DNA of 64,000 nt from an uncultured Bacteroidota bacterium. GTDB taxonomy: Bacteria > Bacteroidota > Bacteroidia > AKYH767-A > JABDAW01. The position numbers and the translations under genes are program-made. Shown piece by piece: positions 27,504 to 35,903 of this stretch. The stretch covers positions 1 through 64,000 of the forward strand of contig CAIMUP010000014.1 of assembly GCA_903844645.1 (NCBI GenBank), written 5' to 3'. The stretch's first letter is position 1. Each line of letters opens with the position of its first letter. The notes below the pieces were generated by a model. That model saw nothing but the letters and a program-made list of their open reading frames with translations, searched no databases and was not told the origin of the DNA.

Positions 27504-27887
27504 CTACCCTACCCTGTTCTTCGGTTCAAAGCTTTGGATGATGTATAAATACAAGCATCTCGAAAATCGGAAGGTGTAAGGAATTACCAATGCTAATAAT
27601 ACAGCATTGACCACTAAGAATTGCCAGGTGAGCCATCCCCATATCAGGTACATCCAGATAAAATTAAAGACGGAAAAGCCCACCGTCAAGCCATAAGATA
27701 AGAACATAGCTCCCCAATAAAAGCCTGGTTCGGGTTCAAATTGCAAGTTACAAACAGAACATTCTTTCGGCATCTGAATCATCTTTTTATAAGAGAAAGA
27801 ATTGGGATGTGTAAACAGATTGCCCTCATGGCAGCGCGGGCAATGCAAGGCAAGGATGGAGGTAAAGGTGGAAGAGGATTTCGACAT
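27504..27887 (-). CDS. DUF983 family membrane protein
   Basis: A 127-residue protein with an N-terminal zinc-ribbon-like CPRCHEGNLF and a second Cys pair in ECSVCNLQFEPEPGFYWGAMF. Two or three transmembrane segments follow (about 55-105). This is the DUF983 pattern of small membrane proteins. Some family members occur near cytochrome oxidase genes, but none is adjacent here. The gene is convergent with the cyclase, with stops 9 bp apart. Function unknown. Confidence 0.88.
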   Translation of the reverse strand: MSKSSSTFTSILALHCPRCHEGNLFTHPNSFSYKKMIQMPKECSVCNLQFEPEPGFYWGAMFLSYGLTVGFSVFNFIWMYLIWGWLTWQFLVVNAVLLALVIPYTFRFSRCLYLYIIQSFEPKNRVG

Positions 27888-27944
27888 GGTATTCTTTTTT
27901 TATCAGGATGCGAAATTAAGTAATTAGAAGAAATGAATCTTGAC

Positions 27945-28200
27945 AAAGCCCCCTGCTGCTCGTGGTTTCATTTTATATACTTATTTGGTGGCAACCTTAC
28001 AGGAAATCGCGAAGGGGCGATTGCCTGTCAGGATGCTCGTGGACCTGTCAGGTGGTTTACCCAAAAAGTCCCGAAAGGTTTTGAATCTGTTATCGAAATA
28101 GATTATTGTTTAAGGTAAGCGAAAGGTATTTCCAATTATCAAAGACCGTGGGGAGAAAAACCTTTCAGGAACGTGGACAGGATCACCTTTCAGGACTTAT
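27945..28200. repeat. Dispersed hairpin repeat, copy 4, with extra short repeats
   Basis: CCTTACAGGAAATCGC (27995-28010) pairs with GCGATTGCCTGTCAGG (28017-28032). ACCTGTCAGGTGGTTTACCC follows at 28043. On the reverse strand this whole stretch aligns with copy 1 at 391-509, so the element is longer than the hairpin. Two CCTTTCAGGA pieces near 28160-28195 may be decayed arms. No gene is seen in this 295-bp gap. Confidence 0.8.
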
Positions 28201-28644
28201 GGTCAATTTATAATCAATGCCAAAATATTTGGCGTATTCTTCTATCGGTTGCATCCCAACTTTTGCTCTGCGGATATTTACATTCTTTTCATCTTCTATA
28301 GGATAAAATACCTGCGCTCCTGAATTATCGAACACAATCTGCGAACCATAGATTTGGTCTTTTCCTTGTCGCATTAATATCCTGTCTTGCATCATTGCCA
28401 ATTCACTTGCTCTTGATTCGCCTTCATCAACAGATTGCTTAATTAAAGGAAAATATTTTTCTTGTGTAGCAAGGTCAGCATGTTGAATGACAGCAAACAA
28501 TGCAGAATTATATCCACTGCCAACAAGGCTCCTACCCATCCATCCATATTTTGTAATCATAGGAATTACCTGTGCCTGATTACAACTATCAATGTATTGC
28601 ATAAACGCTGCTGAATCCGCACCAGTCCTTGTCTTTTGATCTCT
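28183..28644 (-). pseudogene. DUF6624-like module, separated from the upstream ORF by one in-frame stop
   Basis: The first ATG (28602) would start inside the domain. Reading back in the same frame from 28602 gives RDQKTRTGADSAAF, which supplies the conserved DQxxR start of DUF6624, and then reaches the TAA at 28645 that ends the upstream ORF. Conserved parts are YGWMGRSLVG, AVIQHADLATQEKYFPLI and LMRQGKDQIYGSQI. So this looks like the C-terminal half of one polypeptide interrupted by a nonsense codon (GAA to TAA would do it). Independent translation from 28602 would give 139 residues lacking the domain start. Confidence 0.75.
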
Positions 28645-29532
28645 TTAATAAATTGCTTTTAATTCCTTTTTGATGGTAGATAAATCCAAATTATCTTTCA
28701 CCATTTCGGAGGATGAAATATCCTTTGTATAATAAACTGCTGTATAAGGAAACGTTGTTTTAGGAGAAAGCAAGATCATATATTTATCAAAACTAAAGGT
28801 CGTATCGAAATGATTCGGTGGTCGGGAAAATGTCCTTTCTTCTAATCCATGTTTGAAATTTGCACGACAGCTTCCTTGCATATAATAATTAGTGAAAGTA
28901 CAAACTTTCGTCGCAATATTTAATTCTTTATCTTCCCTTAAATACATTGCCATTCTCTTTTCATTGGACTTAATCATAGTATGAGCATTACCACTTAGCG
29001 TAACCATTTTCCAATTCGGATGCAACAAAATTTGTTTCTTTATTTTCAGAAACATCGTACTGTCTCTATCATCAAGTTTCCCCTCATCCTCGTTTCTGTC
29101 AAAGAAAAAAAGTTGAACCCTTGGATTGTTTTTTAAATGCGAAATAACACTTGCCCATGCAAAAGATTCCCGACCATCAAGAACTGCGAGCGTACTGAAA
29201 AAATAACTTTGATAAATGCTGCTATCGGTATGCGATGAAATAAAGTTCGTCATCCAACCATCAGGAATTTCCAAACCCACCGAAACGCTATCTCCTTTAT
29301 TAGTAAGCAAATTAGACAAACCAATTACAAACTGCGCAGGTTCATTCGTACCATGCATTTCACCCATCATCAATATTTGAAAAGGAGAAAGTACACTATA
29401 AACAGAATCGCTTAATAGATAAGGATTATCAACCCGAACAGCATGAGCCTTAATGTAATCAGTATTGCTATCACCATAAGCACTCATAAATGACAGCGCA
29501 AGAGAAAGAATAAAAAGGAAGTTTCTTATCAT
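28645..29532 (-). CDS. Secreted EreA/ChaN-like protein (N-terminal part of a broken two-domain gene)
   Basis: 295 residues: signal peptide (FLFILSLALSFMSAYG), then ILMMGEMHGTNEPAQF near residue 53, SVGLEIPDGW, FFFDRNED and LSGNAHTM near 180. The GExHGT motif with downstream acidic and GNxH motifs is typical of the erythromycin-esterase/ChaN/TIKI-like superfamily. Substrate unknown. The protein ends STIKKELKAIY and meets TAA, after which the same frame continues into a DUF6624 domain, so the natural product was probably about 449 residues. No promoter box was found nearby. Confidence 0.72.
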   Translation of the reverse strand: MIRNFLFILSLALSFMSAYGDSNTDYIKAHAVRVDNPYLLSDSVYSVLSPFQILMMGEMHGTNEPAQFVIGLSNLLTNKGDSVSVGLEIPDGWMTNFISSHTDSSIYQSYFFSTLAVLDGRESFAWASVISHLKNNPRVQLFFFDRNEDEGKLDDRDSTMFLKIKKQILLHPNWKMVTLSGNAHTMIKSNEKRMAMYLREDKELNIATKVCTFTNYYMQGSCRANFKHGLEERTFSRPPNHFDTTFSFDKYMILLSPKTTFPYTAVYYTKDISSSEMVKDNLDLSTIKKELKAIY

Positions 29533-29728
29533 TGAAATCTAAAATAGGTTCATATGCCATTTGAAGCCGCCAAATTAAACAAAAAACTATTGAAACAAAA
29601 CAACCCTTCAAAACCTCCTCTAAAACCATTTTCACCTATTTTGCTCCAATCCCCTCTATCCACGCCCATTTCCACACTTCTTGGAAGAATGGTTTTAGGG
29701 AAAAAATAAAAGGTAACAGACCAAAAGT

Positions 29729-29959
29729 GTCATCGATCGTCTGTTTTTTGCCATCGATCGTCTGATTCTTGACATGGATCGTCTGATTCTTGTCATTGTT
29801 CGTTGCATCCATGACAGGTTTCGTTGCATCCATGACAGGTTACGTTACAACCATGACACGTTACGTTACATCAATGACACGTTAGGTTTCATCTATGACA
29901 TGTTACGTTTCTTTCATGTCACTGTTCGTCTCATCAATGACACATTCCGTTGCATCAAT
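29729..29959. repeat. 21-bp tandem array 7 (eleven units)
   Basis: Eleven 21-bp units start every 21 bp from 29729 to 29939. They drift from ATCGATCGTCTG types (units 1-3) to CGTTGCATCCATGACAGG types (4-5) to CGTTACATCAATGACACG types (6-8) and then mixed types. No slip is seen. It lies between two minus-strand genes. The remainder of the 660-bp gap (29533-29728, 29960-30196) shows no gene or motif I recognise. Confidence 0.93.
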
Positions 29960-30196
29960 GACAGAATACCTTTTTTTTATTTAATTTATCATTATTAATC
30001 GGGGAAATGATTACACCATCATTAACCCATTTAATAGAGAGTATCAATTACAGAACATCTATAAATAATGTTTGACGTACTCTGGATGGTCAAGATGTCT
30101 ATCTTTTGAATCACATTTATGCTGGTCGCGATGTTCGACCTCGTTCCAAGAGTTGTGGATTTCGGAAGAGAAGGAATCGCTCTTATTCCAATTTAA

Positions 30197-33034
30197 TTAC
30201 TCTTTGGCGACGACAATTTTCTTGGTCTCCATCAAATCACCTGCTATTAGATGGCAAAAATAAATACCATTAGCAAGGGCATTGGTGTTGAATTTTATGG
30301 AATTCAAACCGGCATTTTTTGTTCCATTCAATACGGTCGCGACTTCCTTTCCGTGCAGGTCGAATAACCTCAAATCCACTGCCTCATTCATCGGCAGATT
30401 GAAGGAAATAGTGGTGAATTGATCGGCAGGATTCGGGAAATTCCGCAGTTGCAACGGCGAGGCTTGGAACTTCAATTCCTCCATCCCCACTCCGAGTTGC
30501 GCAATATTAGTCAGCGTAGTGCTGAACATGCCGTTGCCATGGGTCCCGACGATAATCTTTCCATCCGAAATCCGTGCATCAATCATATCCACAATCGCAT
30601 TGCCAATCGTGGCACTTCCCTGCTGAACCCACTGGGTAGAATCGCCATGCAGATGCGAGGTTGCAAAAAGCCCGATGCTGGTGCCGACAAAGTAGGCTGT
30701 ATCGCCATTTAATGGGACGATTTTAGCCCAACGAACCGAAGGACCATTGCCCGCCGGACCGCCAAATGGATGCTGTTCGAGGTTCGCAGAAATATCCGTC
30801 CACGAAGTGCCGCCATTGGAGGTAAAAAAGATGCTCCGTGCATTGTAATTCGAGAAGGTAACGATGACCCTGTCGGCATTCGTAGGGTCTATCGCGATGC
30901 AACTGACGCTGGCACCACCAGTGAATAAACCGCTGGTAATATTTGTCCTTGTCGGGTTGCCGACATTGGCATTATTAACGCGGTATAAGAGGTTATAATA
31001 CGTACCAAAGTACATCCGATTCGCGGGAATATTTGAAACAGCAACCGCAGTGATTTGTCCGGCTCCTGCAGTAATGGAATCAATGGAACTCCAGTTCGTA
31101 CTAATGGAATCATATTGGTTCGACAGCGTAATTGCAGATAAATCGGTATTGCGCCAGATGTGGCTGCTATCGGCAAGGTAGAGGATGTTGTTGTTGTTCG
31201 GATCTACGGCAAACGGGGCGATGAATTCGTAGCCACCACCACCAATCGGATCCACTCTTCTGAATGCGGTGGGGTTTCCGTTGGCATCTAATTGCGATTT
31301 ATAAACCTTTCCTTGCTGGATAGAGAAATAATAAAAGGGATGATTGTCGAAAACGTAGGAGTAACCGCCATCACCCTTGCAAGACCATGTCCAAGGGGCA
31401 GTGAGGTTACTGGAATTGGTAAAGAAGGAACCGTTATCCTGCAAGCCTCCGGTAATAATATCATTGTTTGGCGTGGCATGGTCTAAGGCGCAGGTGTAAA
31501 ACTGTGTGGTTTTATAACCGTTGTTGCATGAAATCCAAGTTACGGAATCGGGTGTGGAATTATCCATTGTTTTAAATACGCCGCCATCGCAAGAAGAAAT
31601 CATAGCATGGGGGTTGTTGTGAAGAAACCGCAATTGATGCTGGTCGGGATGATGATTAGGATAAAGCACAAAGTTAGGAGCCGTAGTTCCTACGCCGTAT
31701 CCCCCGATTTGTGTCCAGTTATTCGGCGTTGTAAAAGCATCGGCAGAGCGGAAGATGTCGGTGCCTCCGAGATAAACGGTATTCGAGTCTCCCGGCTGAA
31801 CTTTTACATACATATCGTACCCGCCTTGCGAGAAATAATTCCCGAATTGCATGCCATTGTATGGAATATTCGCAGAAAGATTAGTCCACATGCCGCCAGC
31901 ACTATCGCCATTGCCGGAGATGTAAGTATATTTCCAAAGACTGTAATATTCGGTATCGGCATGGTAGTTAATAGTCATCGTGGAAGGAAATCCGGCACCA
32001 GGGGTATAAGCAATAAAATAAACATTCCGTTCATTGTTTGGGTCAATACCGATGCAAATCCGTTCATACACCGAAGGAAAACTATCAGGAGTAATTTTAG
32101 TCCATGTTACGCCATCCACAGACCTCCTGATGCCTCTGATATTGGATGCTCCATCGCTGCTCATCGTAGCATACTTCGCACCATTCGATGCTATCGCAAT
32201 GTCGGTATAAGTAGGGGCAACAAGGCTTCCATTAACAGGGATTGTCCAGTTGATACCACCATCCATTGTTCTATATATCTTCCCATAAGTAGCGACATAC
32301 AACGGACTAATTGAGTCTGGAGCGGTAGGGTCCACAGCCATATTCCAACATAAATCGAAATCGGTGCTGAATGTTTGCGGAGTATTCGCAGCAGTGTTGG
32401 TTAGCGAATTCCAAGTAAGCCCATTATCCGTGGATTTAAAAATTCCATTCCCCAATGGATATGCGCCATTAGCATAAGCCGAAGGACCTACTCCTTCACC
32501 AGTTCCATAATACCAAATGTTGGTATGGCCGGGGCGAATATCTTGAACAATGCAAGAGATCGCATGAATTTGAGCCGGCGTAGAAACCTGTGTCCACGAA
32601 TTTCCTTGGTCGGTAGAACGCCACATACTGCCTGAAACACTGCCTGCGAGGATGATGCTATCATTCGTAATATCCACCGCTAATGCACGCGTTCTTCCTC
32701 CTATATTATATGGTCCGCGAGCCGCCCAATTCAATGGCAAAACCTTCATCCGTTCATTATTTTTAAAGTCTGCATCCTTCGGCATAGTCGTTGCAAACTC
32801 CAATTCTCGTTGCCTTATGTTAGCTGGAATTTTCCCCGTCGCAGGGTCTTTAAGCCTATTAAATTCATAATTAAATGCCGCATTGGCATCGTCTTTATCT
32901 CCATTGATAAAGGCTTCGCCGATAATTAAAGGCGATACCATTTTCTTCGGCGGATTAAGATTTAAAAAGAGAAGAGTCCAGGCTCCGATAACAGCTAAAA
33001 TACCGAATAGCGCAAAATTGTTTTTAGTTTTCAT
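30197..33034 (-). CDS. Secreted BNR/VPS10-like beta-propeller protein with type A T9SS domain
   Basis: A 945-residue protein with an N-terminal signal sequence or anchor (about 7-26) and a short helical pro-region. Many BNR/Asp-box-type repeats follow (SVSGSMWRSTDQGNSWTQV, NGIFKSTDNGLTWNSL, IYRTMDGGINWTI, IFFTSNGGTSWTDI), as in sialidase and sortilin/VPS10 propellers. The last ~75 residues (LRNFPNPADQFTTISFNL ... NGIYFCHLI) form a type A T9SS sorting domain. Probably exported to the surface. I see no sialidase catalytic residues, so a binding or glycan-processing role stays open. Confidence 0.9.
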   Translation of the reverse strand: MKTKNNFALFGILAVIGAWTLLFLNLNPPKKMVSPLIIGEAFINGDKDDANAAFNYEFNRLKDPATGKIPANIRQRELEFATTMPKDADFKNNERMKVLPLNWAARGPYNIGGRTRALAVDITNDSIILAGSVSGSMWRSTDQGNSWTQVSTPAQIHAISCIVQDIRPGHTNIWYYGTGEGVGPSAYANGAYPLGNGIFKSTDNGLTWNSLTNTAANTPQTFSTDFDLCWNMAVDPTAPDSISPLYVATYGKIYRTMDGGINWTIPVNGSLVAPTYTDIAIASNGAKYATMSSDGASNIRGIRRSVDGVTWTKITPDSFPSVYERICIGIDPNNERNVYFIAYTPGAGFPSTMTINYHADTEYYSLWKYTYISGNGDSAGGMWTNLSANIPYNGMQFGNYFSQGGYDMYVKVQPGDSNTVYLGGTDIFRSADAFTTPNNWTQIGGYGVGTTAPNFVLYPNHHPDQHQLRFLHNNPHAMISSCDGGVFKTMDNSTPDSVTWISCNNGYKTTQFYTCALDHATPNNDIITGGLQDNGSFFTNSSNLTAPWTWSCKGDGGYSYVFDNHPFYYFSIQQGKVYKSQLDANGNPTAFRRVDPIGGGGYEFIAPFAVDPNNNNILYLADSSHIWRNTDLSAITLSNQYDSISTNWSSIDSITAGAGQITAVAVSNIPANRMYFGTYYNLLYRVNNANVGNPTRTNITSGLFTGGASVSCIAIDPTNADRVIVTFSNYNARSIFFTSNGGTSWTDISANLEQHPFGGPAGNGPSVRWAKIVPLNGDTAYFVGTSIGLFATSHLHGDSTQWVQQGSATIGNAIVDMIDARISDGKIIVGTHGNGMFSTTLTNIAQLGVGMEELKFQASPLQLRNFPNPADQFTTISFNLPMNEAVDLRLFDLHGKEVATVLNGTKNAGLNSIKFNTNALANGIYFCHLIAGDLMETKKIVVAKE

Positions 33035-33070
33035 GATAAAATATTTAGTGTAAATGTTGGTTAGTAAATT

Positions 33071-33373
33071 CTAAATGCGAGTCGTAATCATCGCGATATA
33101 TTGTCCCTCCAGTTGCCTGTTCCGCTTCGAAGCATTATCAAACCAATGCTTGCCGGCATTAGACGTTATCGAAATAGAACAACTACTCTCATCAATCTTT
33201 GTAATCACAATTTCCAGGTTCATCGCGGCATATAAAAGTGTCGCTTTCCTCCGCGCCACCATCACTCCCGGGTTCTTTTCATCCTCCGAAATCACGTAAC
33301 CCTTCTTCTGAAAGGTCTGCTTCGTCCTCCTATAAACTTTCTCGAACGGCGTCCAAAATGATGTTAATTCCAT
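33071..33373 (-). CDS. Small conserved-looking hypothetical protein
   Basis: A 100-residue soluble protein that I do not recognise. It has a basic N-terminal helix (FEKVYRRTKQTFQKKGYVI), then alternating strands (GVMVARRKATLLYAAMNLEI, SSCSISITSNAG) and a C-terminal helix. No signal or membrane segment. A -7 box on the minus strand at 33403-33410 lies 30 bp before its ATG, which supports it as a real gene. It lies 36 bp before the BNR T9SS gene, so the two may share a transcript. Confidence 0.65.
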   Translation of the reverse strand: MELTSFWTPFEKVYRRTKQTFQKKGYVISEDEKNPGVMVARRKATLLYAAMNLEIVITKIDESSCSISITSNAGKHWFDNASKRNRQLEGQYIAMITTRI

Positions 33374-33402
33374 TTAATGAATAATGATTTTGTTTCGAGG
33401 CG

Positions 33403-33410
33403 CAAAGATA
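33403..33410 (-). promoter_or_regulatory. -7 box (TATCTTTG) for the 100-residue gene
   Basis: The minus strand reads TATCTTTGCGCC, matching TAnnTTTG, 30 bp before the ATG at 33373. Confidence 0.6.
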
Positions 33411-33500
33411 CTACTTAATTCGGAATGTAGAACAAATGCTAAATCGGCGATCAAGTTTTAACAAACTGTGTTCACGTTTTAATAAGTTTCATTAATTCGA

Positions 33501-34277
33501 TTATGAAAGTTCAAAATCAAAAATCTTCATCGCATTTTGAGTCGTAATTAATGCAACATCCTCGACTGTTGTTTCTTTAATCTCTGCAATTTTCTCGGCA
33601 ACATTCAAAATATAATCCGGCTGATTCCTTTTGCCGCGAAAAGGAGTAGGGGCAAGGTAAGGAGCATCCGTTTCCAACACCAAATGCTTCAAATCAATCG
33701 CCGAAACCACCTTATCCAAGCCCGAATTCTTGTACGTTACCACACCCCCGATGCCAAGATAAAATCCCAAGTCAATAATCTTCTTTGCCTGCTCAATAGT
33801 TCCTGAAAAGCAATGAAAAATTCCCCGTGGTTGCAAGCTACGGCAATCAACAAGAATTTTATAAACTTCATCGAATGATTCCCGTGAATGAATCACAATC
33901 GGCAGCCGATAATGATGCGCCCATTCTATTTGTTTCTTGAATGCAAACTCTTGTTCGGTAATAAAAGATTTATCCCAATACAAATCAATCCCAATCTCGC
34001 CCACTGCCTTGAATTCAGCCTTCGTCAGCCACGTTTCAACAGTCTTTAATTCCTCTTTATAATTCGTTTTCACCGAACAAGGATGCAAGCCGATCATAGC
34101 ATAACAAATCCCCGGATAACGATGCTGCAAATCCATCATCGAGGTAATAGAATCGCTATCAATATTCGGCATAAAAAACCGGTTGATGCCCGACTTTTGG
34201 GCATGTTCTATCATTTCTTCGCGGTCGCTATCGAACTCCTTAGCGTAAAGGTGAATATGTGTATCGGTGATGTTCAT
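33501..34277 (-). CDS. tatD: TatD-family metal-dependent hydrolase
   Basis: A 258-residue TIM-barrel hydrolase. Metal ligands are visible: DTHIH at residues 5-9, GEIGIDLYWD (Glu near 97), VIHSRESF and FHCFSGT, and LETDAPYLAP near 205. This is the TatD/YcfH pattern, linked to DNase and D-aminoacyl-tRNA deacylase activities in the family. The final FRGKRNQPDYI matches the usual TatD C-terminal motif. It is cytoplasmic. The ATG directly abuts the stop of the upstream M15 peptidase gene, so the two are co-transcribed. Confidence 0.93.
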   Translation of the reverse strand: MNITDTHIHLYAKEFDSDREEMIEHAQKSGINRFFMPNIDSDSITSMMDLQHRYPGICYAMIGLHPCSVKTNYKEELKTVETWLTKAEFKAVGEIGIDLYWDKSFITEQEFAFKKQIEWAHHYRLPIVIHSRESFDEVYKILVDCRSLQPRGIFHCFSGTIEQAKKIIDLGFYLGIGGVVTYKNSGLDKVVSAIDLKHLVLETDAPYLAPTPFRGKRNQPDYILNVAEKIAEIKETTVEDVALITTQNAMKIFDFELS

Positions 34278-35039
34278 TTACTTGCAATCTTCGTTAATAC
34301 TCAACAAATAATTCTTTATAATTCCCAATTCTATCTCCGTTCCTGCGCCAAGAAATCCCTTTATATCCTCATAATTCACGTCCTCGAAATAGCGTTCCAT
34401 AAAGGCGTTCGCAATCGGGTAATACGACCAATGCCATCGCTCTTCTTCGTACCCCGTTCTATGATTTATTCCTTTCGCATTGTAAGGATTGCAGAACCCA
34501 TAATGATGCGCATTCTTCGTCAACCAATCATAAACTTTTAAGCCCTCGCCATGATCAAAAAATGCGTTGTTAAAATTATCCAAATCAACGTCAGTTCCCC
34601 AATGGTGGCGGGAAGCAGAGGGCATCGCACTATATTTTAATATCTCCTTGGCACGTAGAATTGTATCCTTCATCATGGTCAGGTTTTTGCCGTTCACCAA
34701 TGTTTTTCCCGTCCATTTATCCTCCCAAATCTGCTTCTGTTCATCGAAGTTTCGGGTGCTCGAAAGGATAAACAAATTAACCTTGTCTTTCTTAGCGTCA
34801 TCAGCCATTGCGATGAAATGTAGCAGCACTTCTTTGCGTAAATATTGCCTCGGCATCTGTGTAAATTTCGCAGGCACGGGTACAAATCCGGTATCAATGG
34901 TATAATCGAATTTCCCTAACAGATATTCTTTCGTAATGACCTCTGATTTGCCCAGTTTAATGGGTGTTGGGATGGTTTGTGCAACTCCTTTTATTAATAT
35001 AATAAGGGATACTGAAATCAGTAAAAGTATTCTTTTCAT
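34278..35039 (-). CDS. M15-family D-alanyl-D-alanine carboxypeptidase (VanY-like)
   Basis: A 253-residue exported protein with a signal sequence (LLLISVSLIILIKGVAQ). Zinc-ligand motif SRHHWGTDVD (His145, Asp152) and a downstream ERWHWSYYP supply the usual M15B ligands. The predicted role is trimming the terminal D-Ala of peptidoglycan stems in the periplasm. Length matches VanY-type proteins. A -7 box lies at 35092-35099 on the minus strand, leaving a leader of about 50 nt. Confidence 0.9.
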   Translation of the reverse strand: MKRILLLISVSLIILIKGVAQTIPTPIKLGKSEVITKEYLLGKFDYTIDTGFVPVPAKFTQMPRQYLRKEVLLHFIAMADDAKKDKVNLFILSSTRNFDEQKQIWEDKWTGKTLVNGKNLTMMKDTILRAKEILKYSAMPSASRHHWGTDVDLDNFNNAFFDHGEGLKVYDWLTKNAHHYGFCNPYNAKGINHRTGYEEERWHWSYYPIANAFMERYFEDVNYEDIKGFLGAGTEIELGIIKNYLLSINEDCK

Positions 35040-35091
35040 AATAGCTGTTTTTTAGTTCGTTTGTTAGGATAATATGTCTATGGCAATGCGG

Positions 35092-35099
35092 CAAAATTA
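35092..35099 (-). promoter_or_regulatory. -7 box (TAATTTTG) for the M15/TatD operon
   Basis: The minus strand reads TAATTTTGCCGC, matching TAnnTTTG, 53 bp before the ATG at 35039. Confidence 0.6.
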
Positions 35100-35194
35100 A
35101 CAAAAGCATGATGAGTTTTTTGGGATGCCGAATCGTTTTATAATTGTTCAATATCATGCCCAAAATTTTGTTCCTTTTGAGCATTTTATGATGG

Positions 35195-35736
35195 GTCATT
35201 TCGACTCCGTTATTCGTCATTCAAATCCGAAGAAACATCATTCCAAATAAAAGAAACATCATTCCAAGAAAACTACTCGTCATTCCAAGAAAAAGATTCG
35301 TCATTCTTCTTAAATCATTCGTCATTTCAAGTTTTTTATTCGTCATTCCGATCTAACACTTCGTCATTTCGATGCAACACTTCGTCTTTAAAAGTAAACA
35401 CTTCGTCTTTTCGATGAAACACTTCGTCTTTTCATCAAAAGACCGTGGTGTTTTATCAAAAGACCGAGGTGTTTCATCAAAAGAGCGAGGTGTTTTACCC
35501 AAAAGACCGTGGTGTTTCATCAAAACACCGAGGTGTTTCATCGAAAGACCGTGGTGTTTCATTAAAAAGGCGTGGTGTTTCATTGAAAAGACGAAGTGTT
35601 TCATCGAAATGACGAAGTGTTTTGTTTTGATGACGATGTGTTTCTTGTAAATGACTTGATAATGCGTATAATAGACGAGTATCGGTTTTGGAATGACGTC
35701 TCAAATTCCCAAAATCACGCCTCAAATTCCCAAAAT
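35195..35736. repeat. 21-bp tandem array 8: longest, with two inverted halves
   Basis: About 26 units. In the left half, twelve (G/A)TC(A/T)T words fall at 35195, 35216 and every 21 bp to 35426. In the right half the orientation flips: GACCG(T/A)GGTG-type words start at 35441, 35462, 35483, then 35505, 35526, 35547, 35568, then 35590, 35611, 35632, 35653, 35674, 35695 and 35716. Only two steps are 22 bp. Left units with ACACTTCGTC are reverse complements of right units with GACGAAGTGTT, so the halves could pair into a long hairpin. The final two units (35695, 35716) share CTCAAATTCCCAAAAT. It lies between divergent genes. Confidence 0.94.
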
Positions 35737-35862
35737 AATGACTGATTTCAGGAAAAAAAGAGGTAGCCAACCAAAAAAGAGAAGCCTTTTGGAGGATAAA
35801 ATAAGTAGGCAACAAAAATTGACACGACCTAATCCCGCCGAAACGATGAGTTCGCTTTTTCC

Positions 35863-35870
35863 TACTTTTG
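35863..35870 (+). promoter_or_regulatory. -7 box (TACTTTTG) for the membrane-TPR gene
   Basis: TACTTTTG matches TAnnTTTG, 33 bp before the ATG at 35904. Confidence 0.6.
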
Positions 35871-35903
35871 CTCCTCGAAATTCCAACAATATTTTGATAA
35901 TTA

